A program made the translations under genes and the position numbers. The notes under the pieces are model-generated. The model was not told the DNA's origin. It searched no databases and worked only from the letters and a program-made list of their open reading frames with translations. This document shows, one piece after another, positions 27,601 through 42,700 of a stretch of DNA of 64,000 nt (the stretch's first letter is position 1; every line of letters begins with the position of its first letter). Source of the DNA: Acanthacorydalis orientalis (taxonomy: Eukaryota; Arthropoda; Insecta; Megaloptera; Corydalidae); contig CM068315.1 in assembly GCA_034766995.1 (NCBI GenBank), positions 41,276,818 to 41,340,817 of the forward strand, read 5' to 3'.

Positions 27601-30600
27601 GTGTTGAAGGTATGGAGAGTATTGGGTAAGCTTAGGAATTTGGAGGTCCGGAAAAAAGTTTAAAAAACCGGAGAGAACTTCTTACTTCAATACTTTCAAT
27701 AGATAAATATACTAGGCGTGTAAACACATCCATAACGCAATTCCCAATTCTATGAATGTGTTTACGCCCCTATAGTACTCCAGTGTGTCCATTACTAAAC
27801 TTGTTTACATACCCATAGCACCGAAAGTGTTAAAAAGAATATTGAAACTAATTTTTGTGACATACATTTCGATTATTTTTATTAAACGTGTTTCTAAAAA
27901 TATACTATGAGATATAAAAAAAACTTACTTGGTATTCAAACAGTGCAAGTTTAAATTAGCTATAATGCATCAGAGCTATTACAATCATTACAAAAATTGC
28001 ATTTGCGAAAAGGAATAAGTGAGCATATAGTGAGTAAACATTTCATTATTATCGAGTTTATAAAATTGTTGTCATCAAAATTGTACGTTATTGTCGATGC
28101 TCGCTTGAACTTTCATTAAAAATAAGTGACCATAAAAGTCTATAATTGGATATGGACCAAATATACGTTGGAAATAACTGTTCATGTTTAATAAAAAGAA
28201 ATATGTTTGTATGTCACTGAAAATTACAATCATTTTTTCAATTTGTGTTTCATCCTTGTGCTATAAATAAACCAATATACTTTTTCAAAAAAAATATATA
28301 AATTAAACAATACAAAATAACACTTTTCAACCGAAAAATAAAACAATTGAATAATTCAGAAGTCATATAATACTCTTTTTTTAAAAAATATAAATATCTA
28401 AGATCTAACCCTTTGAATCTGAGCGTTGATCTGGGAATCCATTGATGTTTTCCAAAGAAACTATGATCACAGGGCACTATCTTTTGGATGATATATTTAA
28501 AGATTACTAATATCTTTCTAATGAGACTAAATTTATAACTTTCTTTCATTGAAAAAAAATACGGTCGTCCAAAAATCAGAAACATTACGGTTTGTTTCAT
28601 TTGAAACTCTATAAAAATTTTGAACTTGAGAATTGTGTTGAATTATATTTTTTCCAAGAGTTCATGATTGGAAGAAAGCGTATAAAAAATTTCGGGACTA
28701 TGTCCAATTACAAGATGTGACTGATGCGAAACCGTTTTATGCACATTTGATTGTTTCAAAATTTTTCACATAACAATAATGTAATTTCTGCGAATTTTGA
28801 ATTGTAATCAATTTTTCCGCTTCCAATTATGTTTCCAATCAAGATAATTATGTTTTCCCGAATATGATCAACAATTTTCCACGATATATTAGATTTAAAA
28901 ATTCTAATGGCTAATCTGAATCTAATCTGAAACTGACAAATTTGCAATTTTTATTTTGTTGCGATAAAAGATTGTACAATCGAAAAATATTTATTAAAAA
29001 TGTTAGCACTCTTTCCCCCTCCCCGGATTCAAAGGGTTAATAAACAGTATTGACACAATTTTTATTTTGTGTATATTTTTTATGTTTAACGTATTTGAAA
29101 ATTTATTACATAATATTTTTGTCATTTTCATATTGGTTAAATTATTTATTTTTGAAAATTCCTGAAAAAGGAAGAGAATTTGATCGGAAATTGACTTGCA
29201 CTGATTAAATCCTCAAATATTGGCCGTAGATGTATTCAAATTTTTATTTTATTTAGCAAGTACAAATATTTTTTTAATCGCAATATTTTTTCAATGAAGT
29301 TGCTGTACTAATAATGGTTTCAGATGAAATGGACATCATTATTTTCTTAAATTTTTTTATAACGGTTCAAATATAAAATTTAGTCTCCTTTTTTAATAAT
29401 TCAAACAGTTTATTATAAATACTAACATATTTAATTTTTTTCATATAAATTTTAAATACTTCTTAAGTATCTCTCATTACTCTCCTTACAAACTGAAATC
29501 TCTCTGATACCATATGCCTACTTTCCTAAAAAAAAAAAACTCCAGGTCCCATTCCTTATAGTCTACTTTCTGGAGCAAAATACAGTAGAGAACATACTAT
29601 CTAACTGAATATAAATCAAATTCTGATTTTTGAAACTATTAAAACGTATCAAAATTAAGATCAAATAGTTATATAAAAAACATATCCCAGGTAAAAAAAA
29701 TCACGATTCGACAAAATTTCTAAATATTCTGTACAATTTTAATATGAATATCAATAATATGCATTTACCTGTCACTAATTTCTGGATACGCATTATGAAA
29801 ATAACTATCTTGTCCTCCATGATATTCTTCTGCGATCAATTCACCTCCACTGATCCAATAGAACAAACCTTTAGCCATTGCAAGAGAAGTCACGTTGCGA
29901 AACATTGGTTTTTGGGTGTTGTTTCGAAGATCCAAAACTTCACGCCTTGAAAAAATATACAATTAGTTACTATTTGGTAAAAAAATATATTATTTTATTT
30001 TTATATTAAATTGAAATATTCATTTATAACTAATTTAATAAATTATTAATAACAATCTGCTATTACTAATTATATAAAAGAAAAAAAATATATTTTAAAA
30101 ATCTCTAAATGATTTCTAATAATAAATGAAAACTCTGCAAGAAATCCATCTAACATACTTTATTTTTGCTTTTTAGTTTTCCAACACTAATGACAAATAT
30201 ATAAATGTTTGTATAAAGAGAACTTGTAAATAGAGTTTAATATCTTTTAAGACAAATATTAAATCCTATTATATCTTACTTACCCATCTAAGCTCACTGA
30301 AATAATAGTATTATCATCGTGTTGTGGTACGAGTAATCTGAAATTCGTATGGTCGACAGTAAAAGCTCCTAAACGGCTTGAATTGAGCAATTGTTTCGGT
30401 CGTACTTCCCGACGAACACCGTTACTAATATCTGCTAGATCTAACCGCCAGAGCCCCGTTGAACTCACCCAAAATAAATAACTAAAAAATTAATTCATAT
30501 TACATATCAAAAAGTATATGAATCGTAAATGAAAAATTTTAATTCCTACAAAAAAAATATTTTTTTATTATCAGCTTATTTTTTAGTTAATTGATTTTTA

Positions 30601-32821
30601 ATTACACATTTTTATAATTCTACGTATACGGTTTGTAATTTAACATATAAAAAATTTAACCCATTCACACCTGAATTAATTGCCAGGAAAAAATATTTTT
30701 CTGTTGATTGTAGGTGATATGGGGTTTAACTAAAATAAAAATGTTTTTTATATTTTTTTTATTGATTTTTCATAGATTTCCAGCATGGGCATAATTGGGA
30801 ACAATATTATTAACATAGTTAATAATACGTAGTTAATAATTAAGTTAATAACATAGTTGATACAGTTTGTCTTTAAGAATATTGATGACGAATTGGTGTC
30901 AAATAATTAATTTAGATATTATGAAACTTCAAAATAAGTGTGCATAGTTATACCCACAGGGTCTGAATAGGTTAATGAAATGTTTGAACAAGCATATTTT
31001 AAAATCTCTTTTTTTAATTAAATTGAAAAATGAGAATCAAATTATACAAAGAAAAAATTTTTCCAAAATGTTTCAATTAAAAATTCTGATGTTTAATTTT
31101 ACAGATAAATTAACACCATTTTACAACGATTAAACATTACAGAAGATAAACAATTGACTGCAAAAAGTATTCAATACTTTATTATTATTACAATAAATTT
31201 TAGCAATGTGGCTAAATTTATTTTTATAAATTAATTTTCGCTCCGTAATTTTTTACATATTTTATATATATAATGCTTTTTTAAAAAAATATCATTAAAT
31301 TTTATTGTAAATATTATTCAACTATATTTTTGTTTTCAATGTATTCCTGTGTATTATTAATAAGATTAATAATAATAATCATTTATTAAATACAGTCCTT
31401 TAAGAATTTTTAAAAATATTTTTCACTATCATTTTCAAAACTACAAATATTTCTTTAAAAGTTCACTAGAAATATTTTAATGTCGCGTGGGAGACGCAAT
31501 AGTTGTTCCAGTTTTAAAGGGCGTCGATTAAAAAGAATATGTTTTTGTAAGAGGTCAATGAAAAAGTTTGCGATCCCTGATTTAATATTATGTAATAATT
31601 TGTAATTTTCACACAATTATTTTAATTACAATCGTCACGTTAATATAAGAAAGTATAAATAACAGTGTATATGAAATATCGGTTGTTTCCGCTGTTGGTC
31701 ATCGTAACACTGCTTTACTCATTAAGGATCTCATCACCGTCTGGTAAAACCATGGTATTCTAATCCATATGTTTTTAATATATTTTTTTATTAAGTTTTA
31801 TATATTAAAATCATATTTATCACTTACCCATTATAAGGATCGACTTCAATATGATGCGGTTTTGTAACCAATCCAGCCATTGCAACGACCAACGATTGTC
31901 CATCGAGGCTACACCGTGCGATTTGCCAAACGCGACTTGCGGCTGTATGTTTCACTTCACCCAAGATATATAGTTGTTCATTCAACCAATCAACTGTTAA
32001 ATCAAGCGGCCTAAACTTCACGCTACCCGGTGACAAGATTCGAGTTGGAGGAGTGTGTTTTATAAGTGAAGTACGGTACACATATCCAGCAGATTCAGAT
32101 ACAAACAAAAGTTTGAGATTCACATGGATTGCGACACCTGCAAAAAGAACTTGGTTCAATTTTCATTTTTCATTGTTTTTTGGATATTGATGTTTGTTTA
32201 GATAATACCTCGTATTGTTTCCATTGTGTTGTAAATTATGACAGGTTCTTCTAACATATCTGCACTTTGTTGAATTACTGAATGGTACGTTCCGAGAATT
32301 AAAATAGGTTGTTCGGTGTCTTTCACTGTAAGAAATTTTGAACTCGATCTCAAATACATAAAAAAATGAATACAAAAATACAGTGAAATTATTTTTTAAA
32401 TCAAAAATACCCAAGATAAACATCAAAAGTCGATACTTAGAAAAATAAAATTTTATTCTATTTTTAATGAAATTATCTGGATTTTACTACATTTATTGTA
32501 TTTTATACTTCTATATAGTATGAAAAAAATTTCAAGTGTGAAATTAAAATAATCTTTTTTACAAAAATTTGTTTTACATTTGGATTTAGTTAAAATAGTA
32601 AAAATTCAGAGAGAAGATTTCATTTAGAAAAATGTATACAAAGTTTACCTGTAGTTTCTGATGGAGTTGTTACAGTAACGGTAGCTGCAGGTCCTTGTCC
32701 AACACTATTCCTCATTGAAACATCCATTTTATATTTACTTGACGGTGCTAAATTGTTAAACATGTAGAAATCTGTGTTGCCCGAAGCTGGTATATCCTGT
32801 GTAAATATTATACCATATATT

Positions 32822-32874
<53 letters not shown>

Positions 32875-33006
32875 AACAAATAGAGAGAGATTCAATTTAG
32901 GTTTCCACATGAAAATAAAAAAAATGCAAAAATTAAAAAATAAAATAATTTTCTTAATTTTTGCATTTTTTTCATACTTTACATTTAACTACCAAAATGG
33001 AATCAC

Positions 33007-33041
<35 letters not shown>

Positions 33042-33296
33042 AACAATTGGTTTTATATTTTGCTAACTAAATAATTATATTATTTAATAAAAAATATATA
33101 TAATAGAAACTTATTAATTCTTAATATTTTCGTATTAATATAAAGAGTTTTAAACACACAACTAAATAAATATATTTGTTAAGTAAGAAAAGAGTGATGG
33201 AAGAATCGATTTAATAGGAAGTTTGTTAATAAAGCAATGCACAATAAAAAAACAATAAACAGAAGCTGTTTTCTTAAATAATACAAATCTTGTATG

Positions 33297-33346
<50 letters not shown>

Positions 33347-36300
33347 AATTTATACACCTAAACAAGAATTGTAATATTCAAGAAAATACATTAAAGCATC
33401 CCCAAGGAAAACATTCAAAAGGGATATAAATTTTTCAAACCACCACCAAAAGACTGATTCTTTATTTTTAGTTATATTTTAATAAATAATTAAAACAAGA
33501 AAAAATTAATAGTTTTCAAGTATTTTAAATTCGATTTATTAATCACAAAAAAACGAGGAAAAAAATAAAAATAATTAAGAAAATACAAAACAATGAAATT
33601 TTTTGTAAAAGAAGTTTAGATTTATTGAAAATAATAAGCTGAATTGATAAAAAGGAAACTGAAGAACTTGTGCAAAAAGGTGCGCTCAACGGCTCACCTT
33701 AAGCACCGGATAAGTGGTAGTTGAGAGTTTCCTCTGTCCTTGATCTTTACCATCGGTGGTGGTACTGTTATCATCGTTATTACCGTCATCGTTATTGGAA
33801 TTGGGTTCCAAAGGAGTGATCTGTAAAACGTATGAAAGGATCGGGCCATTCGGAAAAGGTCCAGGTTCCCAAGAGACGCTGATACGAGATGCGTCTACCG
33901 CTGCTGATCTTGTGATGATTGGAGCCGATGACGGAACGCCTTTAGCTAGTGTGCTGATCACGACACTTGGTTCAGAAACGACTAGAGGACCATGGTAGTG
34001 TGGCGATAATAGGACAGCGACTCGGAACTGAAAACATTATATTAATCCATATATCCTTCACTTTAATCATCCAATACTTTTTTTAAAAAAAAATAGAAAT
34101 GTTAAAAAATACACACCCTATATTTAGTATACGGTTGTAAATTGTCAACATAAACAGTATCTTCTTGTGAACCAAAAGTCTGATTTCTACAATACTGCCA
34201 CTCCGCTACCAATTCCTCATACCGCCATTGGACCAAATATCGAACATGAGGGATTCCGCTGACACCTACACCAACCAATAATTTTCCGCCGCCTTTTTCA
34301 GCATTGACAATATTTTCAGAAATATTGTTAACACCTTCTTTCCGTCTACCTTTGTTCCAAGACCAAGCAAGACGTAACGAAGTAGCTGTAAGAGAATCCG
34401 GAACGAGAGCAGGTGCTGGGAGTGCACCGAGATCCGTTTTTAATTGTTGAAAATAACGATTTAACGCATCGTTGCATCCTATTACACAGTATAGTTGTTT
34501 CGGTGGTAGAAGTTCTTGTGTCCCATTCTAAAACAGATTCAGTAATAAACTGTTCAAATAAATTACAGACAGTAGTCGAATATTTTTTTCCTTTTATATA
34601 ATACAAATTACTTCATTTTAATTGTATCATTTAAATAAGTTCTACTGTTCTTTTATCACAAATATATAACTGCTAAAAATGAAATATATATTTAAAGAAA
34701 ATAAGTCTATTTTCGAATATAAATTATTTTCAAAGTAATCTCAATTTCATTCAATTTTGTAATTACAAAAATTAAACAGTAGCAGCAGTTTAAATAGCAT
34801 TTTTAAAAATAGTGAAATTAAAATCTCTTATTTCTGAATTATCACCAAATGAAGAATTGTAGAAGATTCTTTTACAAATAAATTAACAGTAACATTGTTA
34901 AACACAATGACCGTTTTGGCCGGTTTATATTACAAAAAATGTAAAATGGTTGCTATTTGATACTCTGGGCCTTATGTCATGGATAAGTGTGTAAATTAGT
35001 AATTTACTGTCTGAATCAAAAACACTGTGCTATATTTAAGAAGCTTTATATATCTGTATGTAAATTTTATACGTCTTTTTAAATTATAGGATTGAGAGAA
35101 CCTTAAATGACTCACTTAATTTGGCGTATTGAAATAATATATAATCTTTCTGACACATTTTCTTCAAAAAATAAAACAATTCAAAACTATTTAAAAAATA
35201 TATGTAAAGAATCTAAAACTTTTCACTTGAATTTAAATTAAAATTAGATACTATGAAGATCTAAAACAAATTTTAATAATGATTTTAAGTTAAATATATT
35301 AAATAAAAATCTGAACTTAACAAATTTTCAAAAGTATAAATATTTAAAACCGTTCATTAATGATAAACACATACATCTCACTTAAATTTAATAAATATTA
35401 TATAAAAGAAAACCTAGTAATTTTGTCACACATGATATTTTTTTAATTGAAAAACAAATTTTCATTTTTAAACATTTTACACATATAATAAACGTACAAT
35501 TTTTCAAAATTATTTCATTTCTTTATATCGGTATTTTACTGATCTATTAAATAAGATACTTACGCAAACTGTTCGACATGATGTTTCCAAAGCTTGTCTC
35601 CAAAGAGTACACCCATGAGCACACTAGAAAGAAATAAAAGTTTTAAAATATACCACTTATTTTTTTATAAAAACATCTTAATAAATAAAAGGATACGATA
35701 TTAATTACGTATTATAAATGAAATTTTCATTTCTCTGACTATATAATGTGTATATAGAAAAATCTCAGTATTTGTCATTTGAGAACAATATTCTTTTTAA
35801 TTTAAAAAAAAAAAACGTTAAAAATAGTTCAAAAACTGTAAATGTATTATCAAATAATCCAAATATGAGAATATCCAAGTCTTTTATACATTATTTGATG
35901 GAGACAATAAATTTTAATTGTCAATATAAGTTTAAATTCGACAAATACTTAAATTTTAGTGTCATAGACTTTCTTTCAAAAATATACTTGATTGTGTCTA
36001 GAGAGATGTATAAATAAAATGGAAAAAATAACAACCAGATTGTATTTTTCGAAATTTAAGACGTGGTTTGTTAAATTTTTAGTAAATCTAATAAGTAAGA
36101 AACTCCGCCTGCAACTGGATGGATCGAGTAGTTTTATTGTAGTGGCAGTCGGCCCCAAGTCCATGATAAAGGAGGAGTGTTTATGTGACAGGTTAACAAC
36201 CTACTCACTGTAAAAAAAAAGAAAATACCGCTCAAAGTACTAGTAATGGCCTCGGAAATGGGCATACTAAACGCATAACCAGATCCCAAGGAAGAAGACT

Positions 36301-39194
36301 CCCAGGAAGACCTCCTAAACGTGCCGAAAGTTGGGCCTCTTTATCTATAGAGTCACCACCATAATGAAACCATACTAATGGAAAAAAATAGTCTACTAGC
36401 AAAGAAGAAGAATGAGCAAGAAGTAATAGTAATAATGACTGACCTATTTGAATATTTCACATTTTACTTCTTGAGAATTTTTTTCAATGTGAAATTTAGA
36501 AACAAAATACTGAAATTTGAAAAATATTACTTCAACCGTCATCATTCTTTCTCTTTCTTGAGTAACTCATGTGTACTGCATTATTAAAATTTTCTTCAGC
36601 ACGAAACGCTTCAACTGTTTAGTTTTGTGAAAGCAATTTTACAGATTTATTTTATATATTAAGTATATAAATTAATTCGGTGCCATTTTTTTTTTTTTAG
36701 AAAATAAATGTTTATGTTGACGACTCAATTATATTTATTCGTTTATTTATGTATCTATTTTAGTATCACATTAACTTGATAATTCCAATTTTTAAATTTA
36801 ATTTATTATACGGTATGGAAAAACCCTACCTTTATTCAAAAGGGTCAGGCTCATTAAGTTATGTCTATTATTCAGTATCAAAGAATCCAAAAATATCTTA
36901 ATTTATTGTATTATAAACTAATTGTTTTGAATCGTTAGTATCGTAACAAAAAAAATTAAACTGTATATTATTTTTGATATAAATATAATAACATTAAATT
37001 AATTTCCCATCTTTTGTGGAAAAATTACAATTTTTGTGCAACGATATCTCGAAAATAAACCAATTTTAAATTAAATGGACATAAAATTAAAATGAAAAGC
37101 ATAATTTTAGAATTTCAGAGAAATGGAGTTCTTTTATTACAATTTTTTCTTCGTTGTTTACTTTCATTCAGTATAATAAAGAGATGAGTCATGATCAAGT
37201 TGTGGAAACAATTACTCTATTTAAAGAACTGAAATTGATGAGTCGTGCAATAAATCAAAATTCCATTTGTAAAACCTGGACACGAGATCAAGTGACAAGA
37301 TATAATAGAATCTGATTAAAATTGGAAAACTGCTACAGAACAAAATCGATTGCTAATTAGTATTCAATCTGATTGAATATTTAAAAAAAGCATTTAATCT
37401 CATTTAAAATTCACACTTAAACTGTAATTTTCTGATAAATAATCTATTGTATATTAAAAAAGTATTCTCTAAAATTAAACATTCATTTAAAAAAAATACA
37501 TTTAATCAAAACTAATTTTCAACAGTCGAACGAATAAATTTATATAAATATTTCACAATGAAAATCTTGGGTTCGTTATCTTATTCAATCAAATTATAGA
37601 ATTGAGACTAAATAAACCAAGTGCTATTTGAAGAGTGCATCTGTTGAATGCATAAATAAAAATCTCGCTGCATAATAACATGTGATGTTAAATAATATAA
37701 ACAAATGTGCCACACGTGAACAATAGACTGCATTACGATCAGTTCTCGGCACGTGTTATAAAATTATCATCAGTTAGGGTGTGAATGTGTATATTTTCAT
37801 TTCGTACCTGCAAATAGTCTAGGTTTAAAATTGACTGTAAAAATTTAATTATAATTTAACAGACCCATACAAACACACATATATGTGTGTTTGTAACAAA
37901 GTATAACAACCCTTTAATATGCAAATTTATATTCAATGCAGAACAAATATTGGATTCATTTGAAACTATTTCATCAAAATAATTAAAAAAATAACTATAT
38001 ATTTAAAATATAAATTAGATTCTAACTCAGTGATTTAGCAAAATGTCACAAATAAAAAATTAAATAATTTTATAATTTGTGAATTAAATCTTTAAATACA
38101 AAAATAAATTATGGGAAAATAAAAAAAATATATATAATCTTAAGAATGAATCTTGAGCTAAGATCTTTATTCATCTTAAAATGAATAAAGAGCTCTAATT
38201 TCTTTCAATTTCGGCTGTTTAATTCCTCTATTTTCACACAGTTTAAAAACATTTCCTAATATCTTTATTTTACCTGCTCATTGGCCTCTTTCTAACCAAT
38301 TTTATATTTTTTAACTTTCAGAATCTCTTGCCTTTCTACTGTTTCGTTTCTTGTAACACGTCCCGCCCATTTCCATTTGTTGTTTTGTACATAACTCCTG
38401 TTTATTTAAGTGTCCATTATATTAGGTTGGTAGGAAAATAATTGCGGTTTTTGTTTTCTGAATTTTAACTTGAATTTTTTTCAATGAAAGTATCATTTCA
38501 TCGTGTTAAAGTAGCACAGGTGGCAAAGCAATAGAAACTTCTTGTAAATTAAACGATGCTTTTGGTGTGTGTACTATTAAAAAACGTGCGATGCAATGGT
38601 AGTTCCAAAAATTTCGTACTGGGGACAAGAGTCTTGATATGAAGAAGGTCGCGGGCGTCCTTCTTTAGTTCATAACGACCGACTGAAGACATTAGTTAAA
38701 ACAAACCATGCACAACAATTCTGGAGCTTACACAGAAGTTAGACGTTAGTCATCCAACAGTTCTTAACCACTTAAAACATCTAGGATAAAAAATTTATAT
38801 GAATTTGAAAATCATAACCTCCAATTATTCTTCTACCAACCTAATATTATCCTGGCATTTCTTCTTACTATTCATAACATACATATATCTATACTTTTTT
38901 GTTGTTCAAACTTCCTGAATTATTTTAATATTCCCATGTATTCATTGTCCCTATATTTCCTTCTGAATATACATTACTACTCACTATAATACTTCACTTG
39001 ATTTTATCTTAAATATAAGCCATTTTTTCACATTTTCAACATGTGCAAGTTTATTTATAAAATCCGTAATAATATTCTCTTTATGCATTGTTTTAGAATA
39101 TTAAATATTATATATGTAAATTATAAATCCAATTAAAAAGATACTGAAAGTTAAATTCATGCCTTGGAAGAAACTTAGTTTAAAAACAATTGTT

Positions 39195-39240
<46 letters not shown>

Positions 39241-39746
39241 TGTATATGTATATATATATATATATAATAATAATTATAATAAAATCAATTCCAGATCAAA
39301 TATTATCAAATACGATCGATTATTGATCAAATGACTTTTATTTAAGTATCTAATTAATATTTTAAATACAAGCCATATGGATGCGAGAAGCTTAAATGAT
39401 GATGACGGTCAATGAAAGAAAACGAAATGAATGAAGCTGTTATATAATGTTAAAGACTAAACATAAACGATAAAAAATAAACAAGTTGAATCATCTGATC
39501 CATCGTTTAATTTATAAATTTCTTAATGAGCACATACACACAAATACTCTACTATTTAGTAACATCAAAGCGTCAAGGTAATTTGTATTTACCGCCAACA
39601 CATTCCGGACAAGTGTTTCCGTTACGCGTTATTTGTCACGAGCCTGATAAGACGATGGCGCCGAATTTCTTTGTCGTTTGCAACAATAAATTTATTTAAT
39701 CAATGCATGCTGGATACATACACACGTACATACATACACACACACA

Positions 39747-39784
<38 letters not shown>

Positions 39785-42700
39785 CATAAAAATTCTTTAT
39801 TATTTAGTAGAATGTACTTAAGAAGAAATTCTTTAAAACCCAATGTTTTACTTCACTTAGCACTCAAGAACCCATAATTTAAAATTTTAAACAGAAGTTG
39901 TCTTGTTTATCGAAATGACCAGTCTTGTTTCGAATGACACTAAACATGTCGGTAAGGGTAACATATATCAGTAACACAACCCCTTACACGTCTGCGTTTC
40001 GTCTGCATGTATAGTGCAATTTATCAGGGTTGAATAGGCATAAACAAGTACAAATGTTTCGTGGGCGGTTTACTAACAAACATACAACAGAATCTGGAAA
40101 TAACTGTAACGTTCTCACTGTATATTTTCGTTTCAGATAATTAGTTATTTTCTTTGTTTGTATACAGAAGCATACACATGTTTCCTTTCAACAGACAATT
40201 ATTGTTACCACAAACGATTTTTTTTCGCCGCACAGGCCACAAAAAATGGCTGGTCAAAAATATTCAATAAAACATTATTGATCATTTTTGATTTTTGTTT
40301 ATTCGTATTTCGATGACGATTCGGTCATCATCTTCATACCGCCAAAGTACTGGATTTTTTTTGTATATTCACTCTAAAGAAAATTTATCCATAGTGTCAG
40401 AACTGTATAAACATATTTATAAATTTTTAGAATTTATGTAAATGTAAATTAAAATGAGTCATCGTCTATAAAGATTTTAATTTTATTTTTTTGGTTAACT
40501 TTTTTAATCTTTGATTTAACTTTTTGCTCTTCAATTATGACTATCACACATAAGTAAATCCGAAAGGTCAGTCTTCTATTCCAAGGCACATCTGAAGTAT
40601 ATACCAATATTAGTTGCTAATTTTCGTATACTTTGAGAAAAATAAAGTGATTGTTAATACTGACCTGAATTGCAACCAGCAAAATAAAACTGGATTTTTA
40701 ATGATTTTATGATTATTATTTATGTATTATTTTTACATTATAAGATCCTGTATTTAACAAAGACAGTATAGAGAAAATGCATTAAAAATTACAAATTAAT
40801 TCGGTGCTTTTTTTATAGAAAATAAATGTTTATTTAAGAAAAAATGGAATATATTTAATCCTCAAAAGATCCCCTATTATTTTATATAACTTTTATCCAT
40901 CTATTGGGTAACTAACGATTTTTTTGTCGAAAAGATAGCGACTTTGATTCGATGAAATCCTAATGCATTTTCAGACCTCTTTCACTGTTTTAAAATGTGT
41001 ATCAATTAGATGAAACTCAAGCTCCTCGTCTTAATATTTTTTCGCTTGTCCGAGACGTTCTCAATCAATTTGACATAATTTATTCATCACAACACCTTCC
41101 CTCAAAGCTGAACAAGCCATTCCTGTAGCTTCGACAGCATTTTTTTCAACTGAAATGCAAAAAGTATGCAATGCCTAATATGCTGCTTTTCGAATGTCAC
41201 CGTGTTTATTACTGTTTTGTGAGATTATGCCAATACATGACCAAGATGTATAGTGTTTTTAAATGTTAAGATTGGTACTTCAAAATCTTAAATGATGAGA
41301 AAATATTTTAATTTAAAACAGAGTTATGATTGATTCAATTTAAAGGCAAATAATACATTTTTACACTTAATAAATCGGTGTTGCTAGTCGCATTTTCTAG
41401 CAAGTTAAAAAAAATCAAAATGCAAAGAGCTAGTACTTAATCATTTCAAATTTATATATTACATATATAAAAAATAGAATACAATAACCTACTTAAAAGT
41501 GAATATAATATTTGTCGAACAACTAGCAATAGTCATCTAGTGAAAAGTACAATTTGAAGTGGCATTAATGAAATATACCTTTATTAAAATTGATTTATAG
41601 CCAACGATTGCGACAATCATTTAACTCTATTGAGCTTAGATCATTGAATTTCATCGTTTATCTAAATGACATCACACGTTTTATATGTGAAAAATGTGTA
41701 GATTTTTATTGATTGCGACCATTATTCGTTAATCATAGTTTATTTTTATATATCTTGTATATTTCTTTTTGATGCTTTGAAATATTTCTTCTATCGTATT
41801 CAATGTTTATGACACTTTCGTTTTTAGTACAATGAGATATGATACTTTTTGAATAATTTAAATAAAAAGAAACGATGATGATACTGCTATTGAAATATGC
41901 ATGTGATTAATAAAATGATGAATATTCAATTATTAAATATTGCAAACAGATGATTTTCCGGTGTATGGAGAGTAAAAATTAATTTGTGAAACCAAATATT
42001 AGATCAGTTTTTTAAGAAAAATAAAAAATATATAAATAATGATACAATGAAAAATATATAAATAATTTTTATTTTTTAACACCTTAGTGCTCTGAAGATG
42101 ATGCCATCGCTATCAAAATGCATATAAGCTACTATTTAACATGATTAATAATCATTTTAAACATTTTTAATAATAATAAAAAGTTTATGGATTTTGGAGT
42201 GAGAATTTGCGAAATTATTTCATTTCATTTGAATTCATTTGAAATTATAATAAAAATCTTAGAAAAAAAATTATAATCTAATTAAATAATTAACCCTTTA
42301 ACGCACTAATTACAAATCCAGAAGCGGTCGTTTTCCCTCATTTTAATTTTTTATTTGCATTGCACACAAAAGAACACTAACAAATCTTGCATTGAAAATT
42401 GCACTGAATTCATTTGTATATTTAATAAATATTATTTTTTTACTTATAAATCGCATGTGTAATCAAAAATAATATTTATGTTATGACAAATAAAAAAGTC
42501 TGTTCGAAATTTACTTCAAAGGAATTAATTGCACTGAAAACATAAGAGTCAACAGTAAAAAAACTGCAAAAAGAAACTAAGTAAAAAAATACTAAATAGA
42601 AACAGTGATACAAAGTGAATGAGTTTGTGTTAAAGAAAAAATATTGATTATTTTATTAAAATTAAATTTATATTAAACAGATCTTTAAATATTTAGACAA

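Larger units (their letters stand above)
25961..29768 (-). other. sev intron 9
   Basis: A 3.8-kb intron between the first propeller and FN3-3. It carries two piggyBac-like MITEs (27149-27829 and 28409-29036); the remainder shows nothing recognisable. Confidence 0.9.
32797..33697 (-). other. sev intron 4
   Basis: A 0.9-kb intron with two TA tracts and a palindromic MITE (32889-33006). Confidence 0.9.

Noticed and set aside
28250..28600. 116-codon minus-strand frame in intron 9
   Set aside because: It straddles the border of a piggyBac-like MITE and has no recognisable motif; probably chance.
33756..33998. 80-codon plus-strand frame over exon 4
   Set aside because: Antisense shadow of sev exon 4.
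42290..42320. Possible fifth TTAA-type MITE end (ttaaccctttaacgcactaa)
   Set aside because: No matching inverted end was found downstream, so it cannot be called an element.
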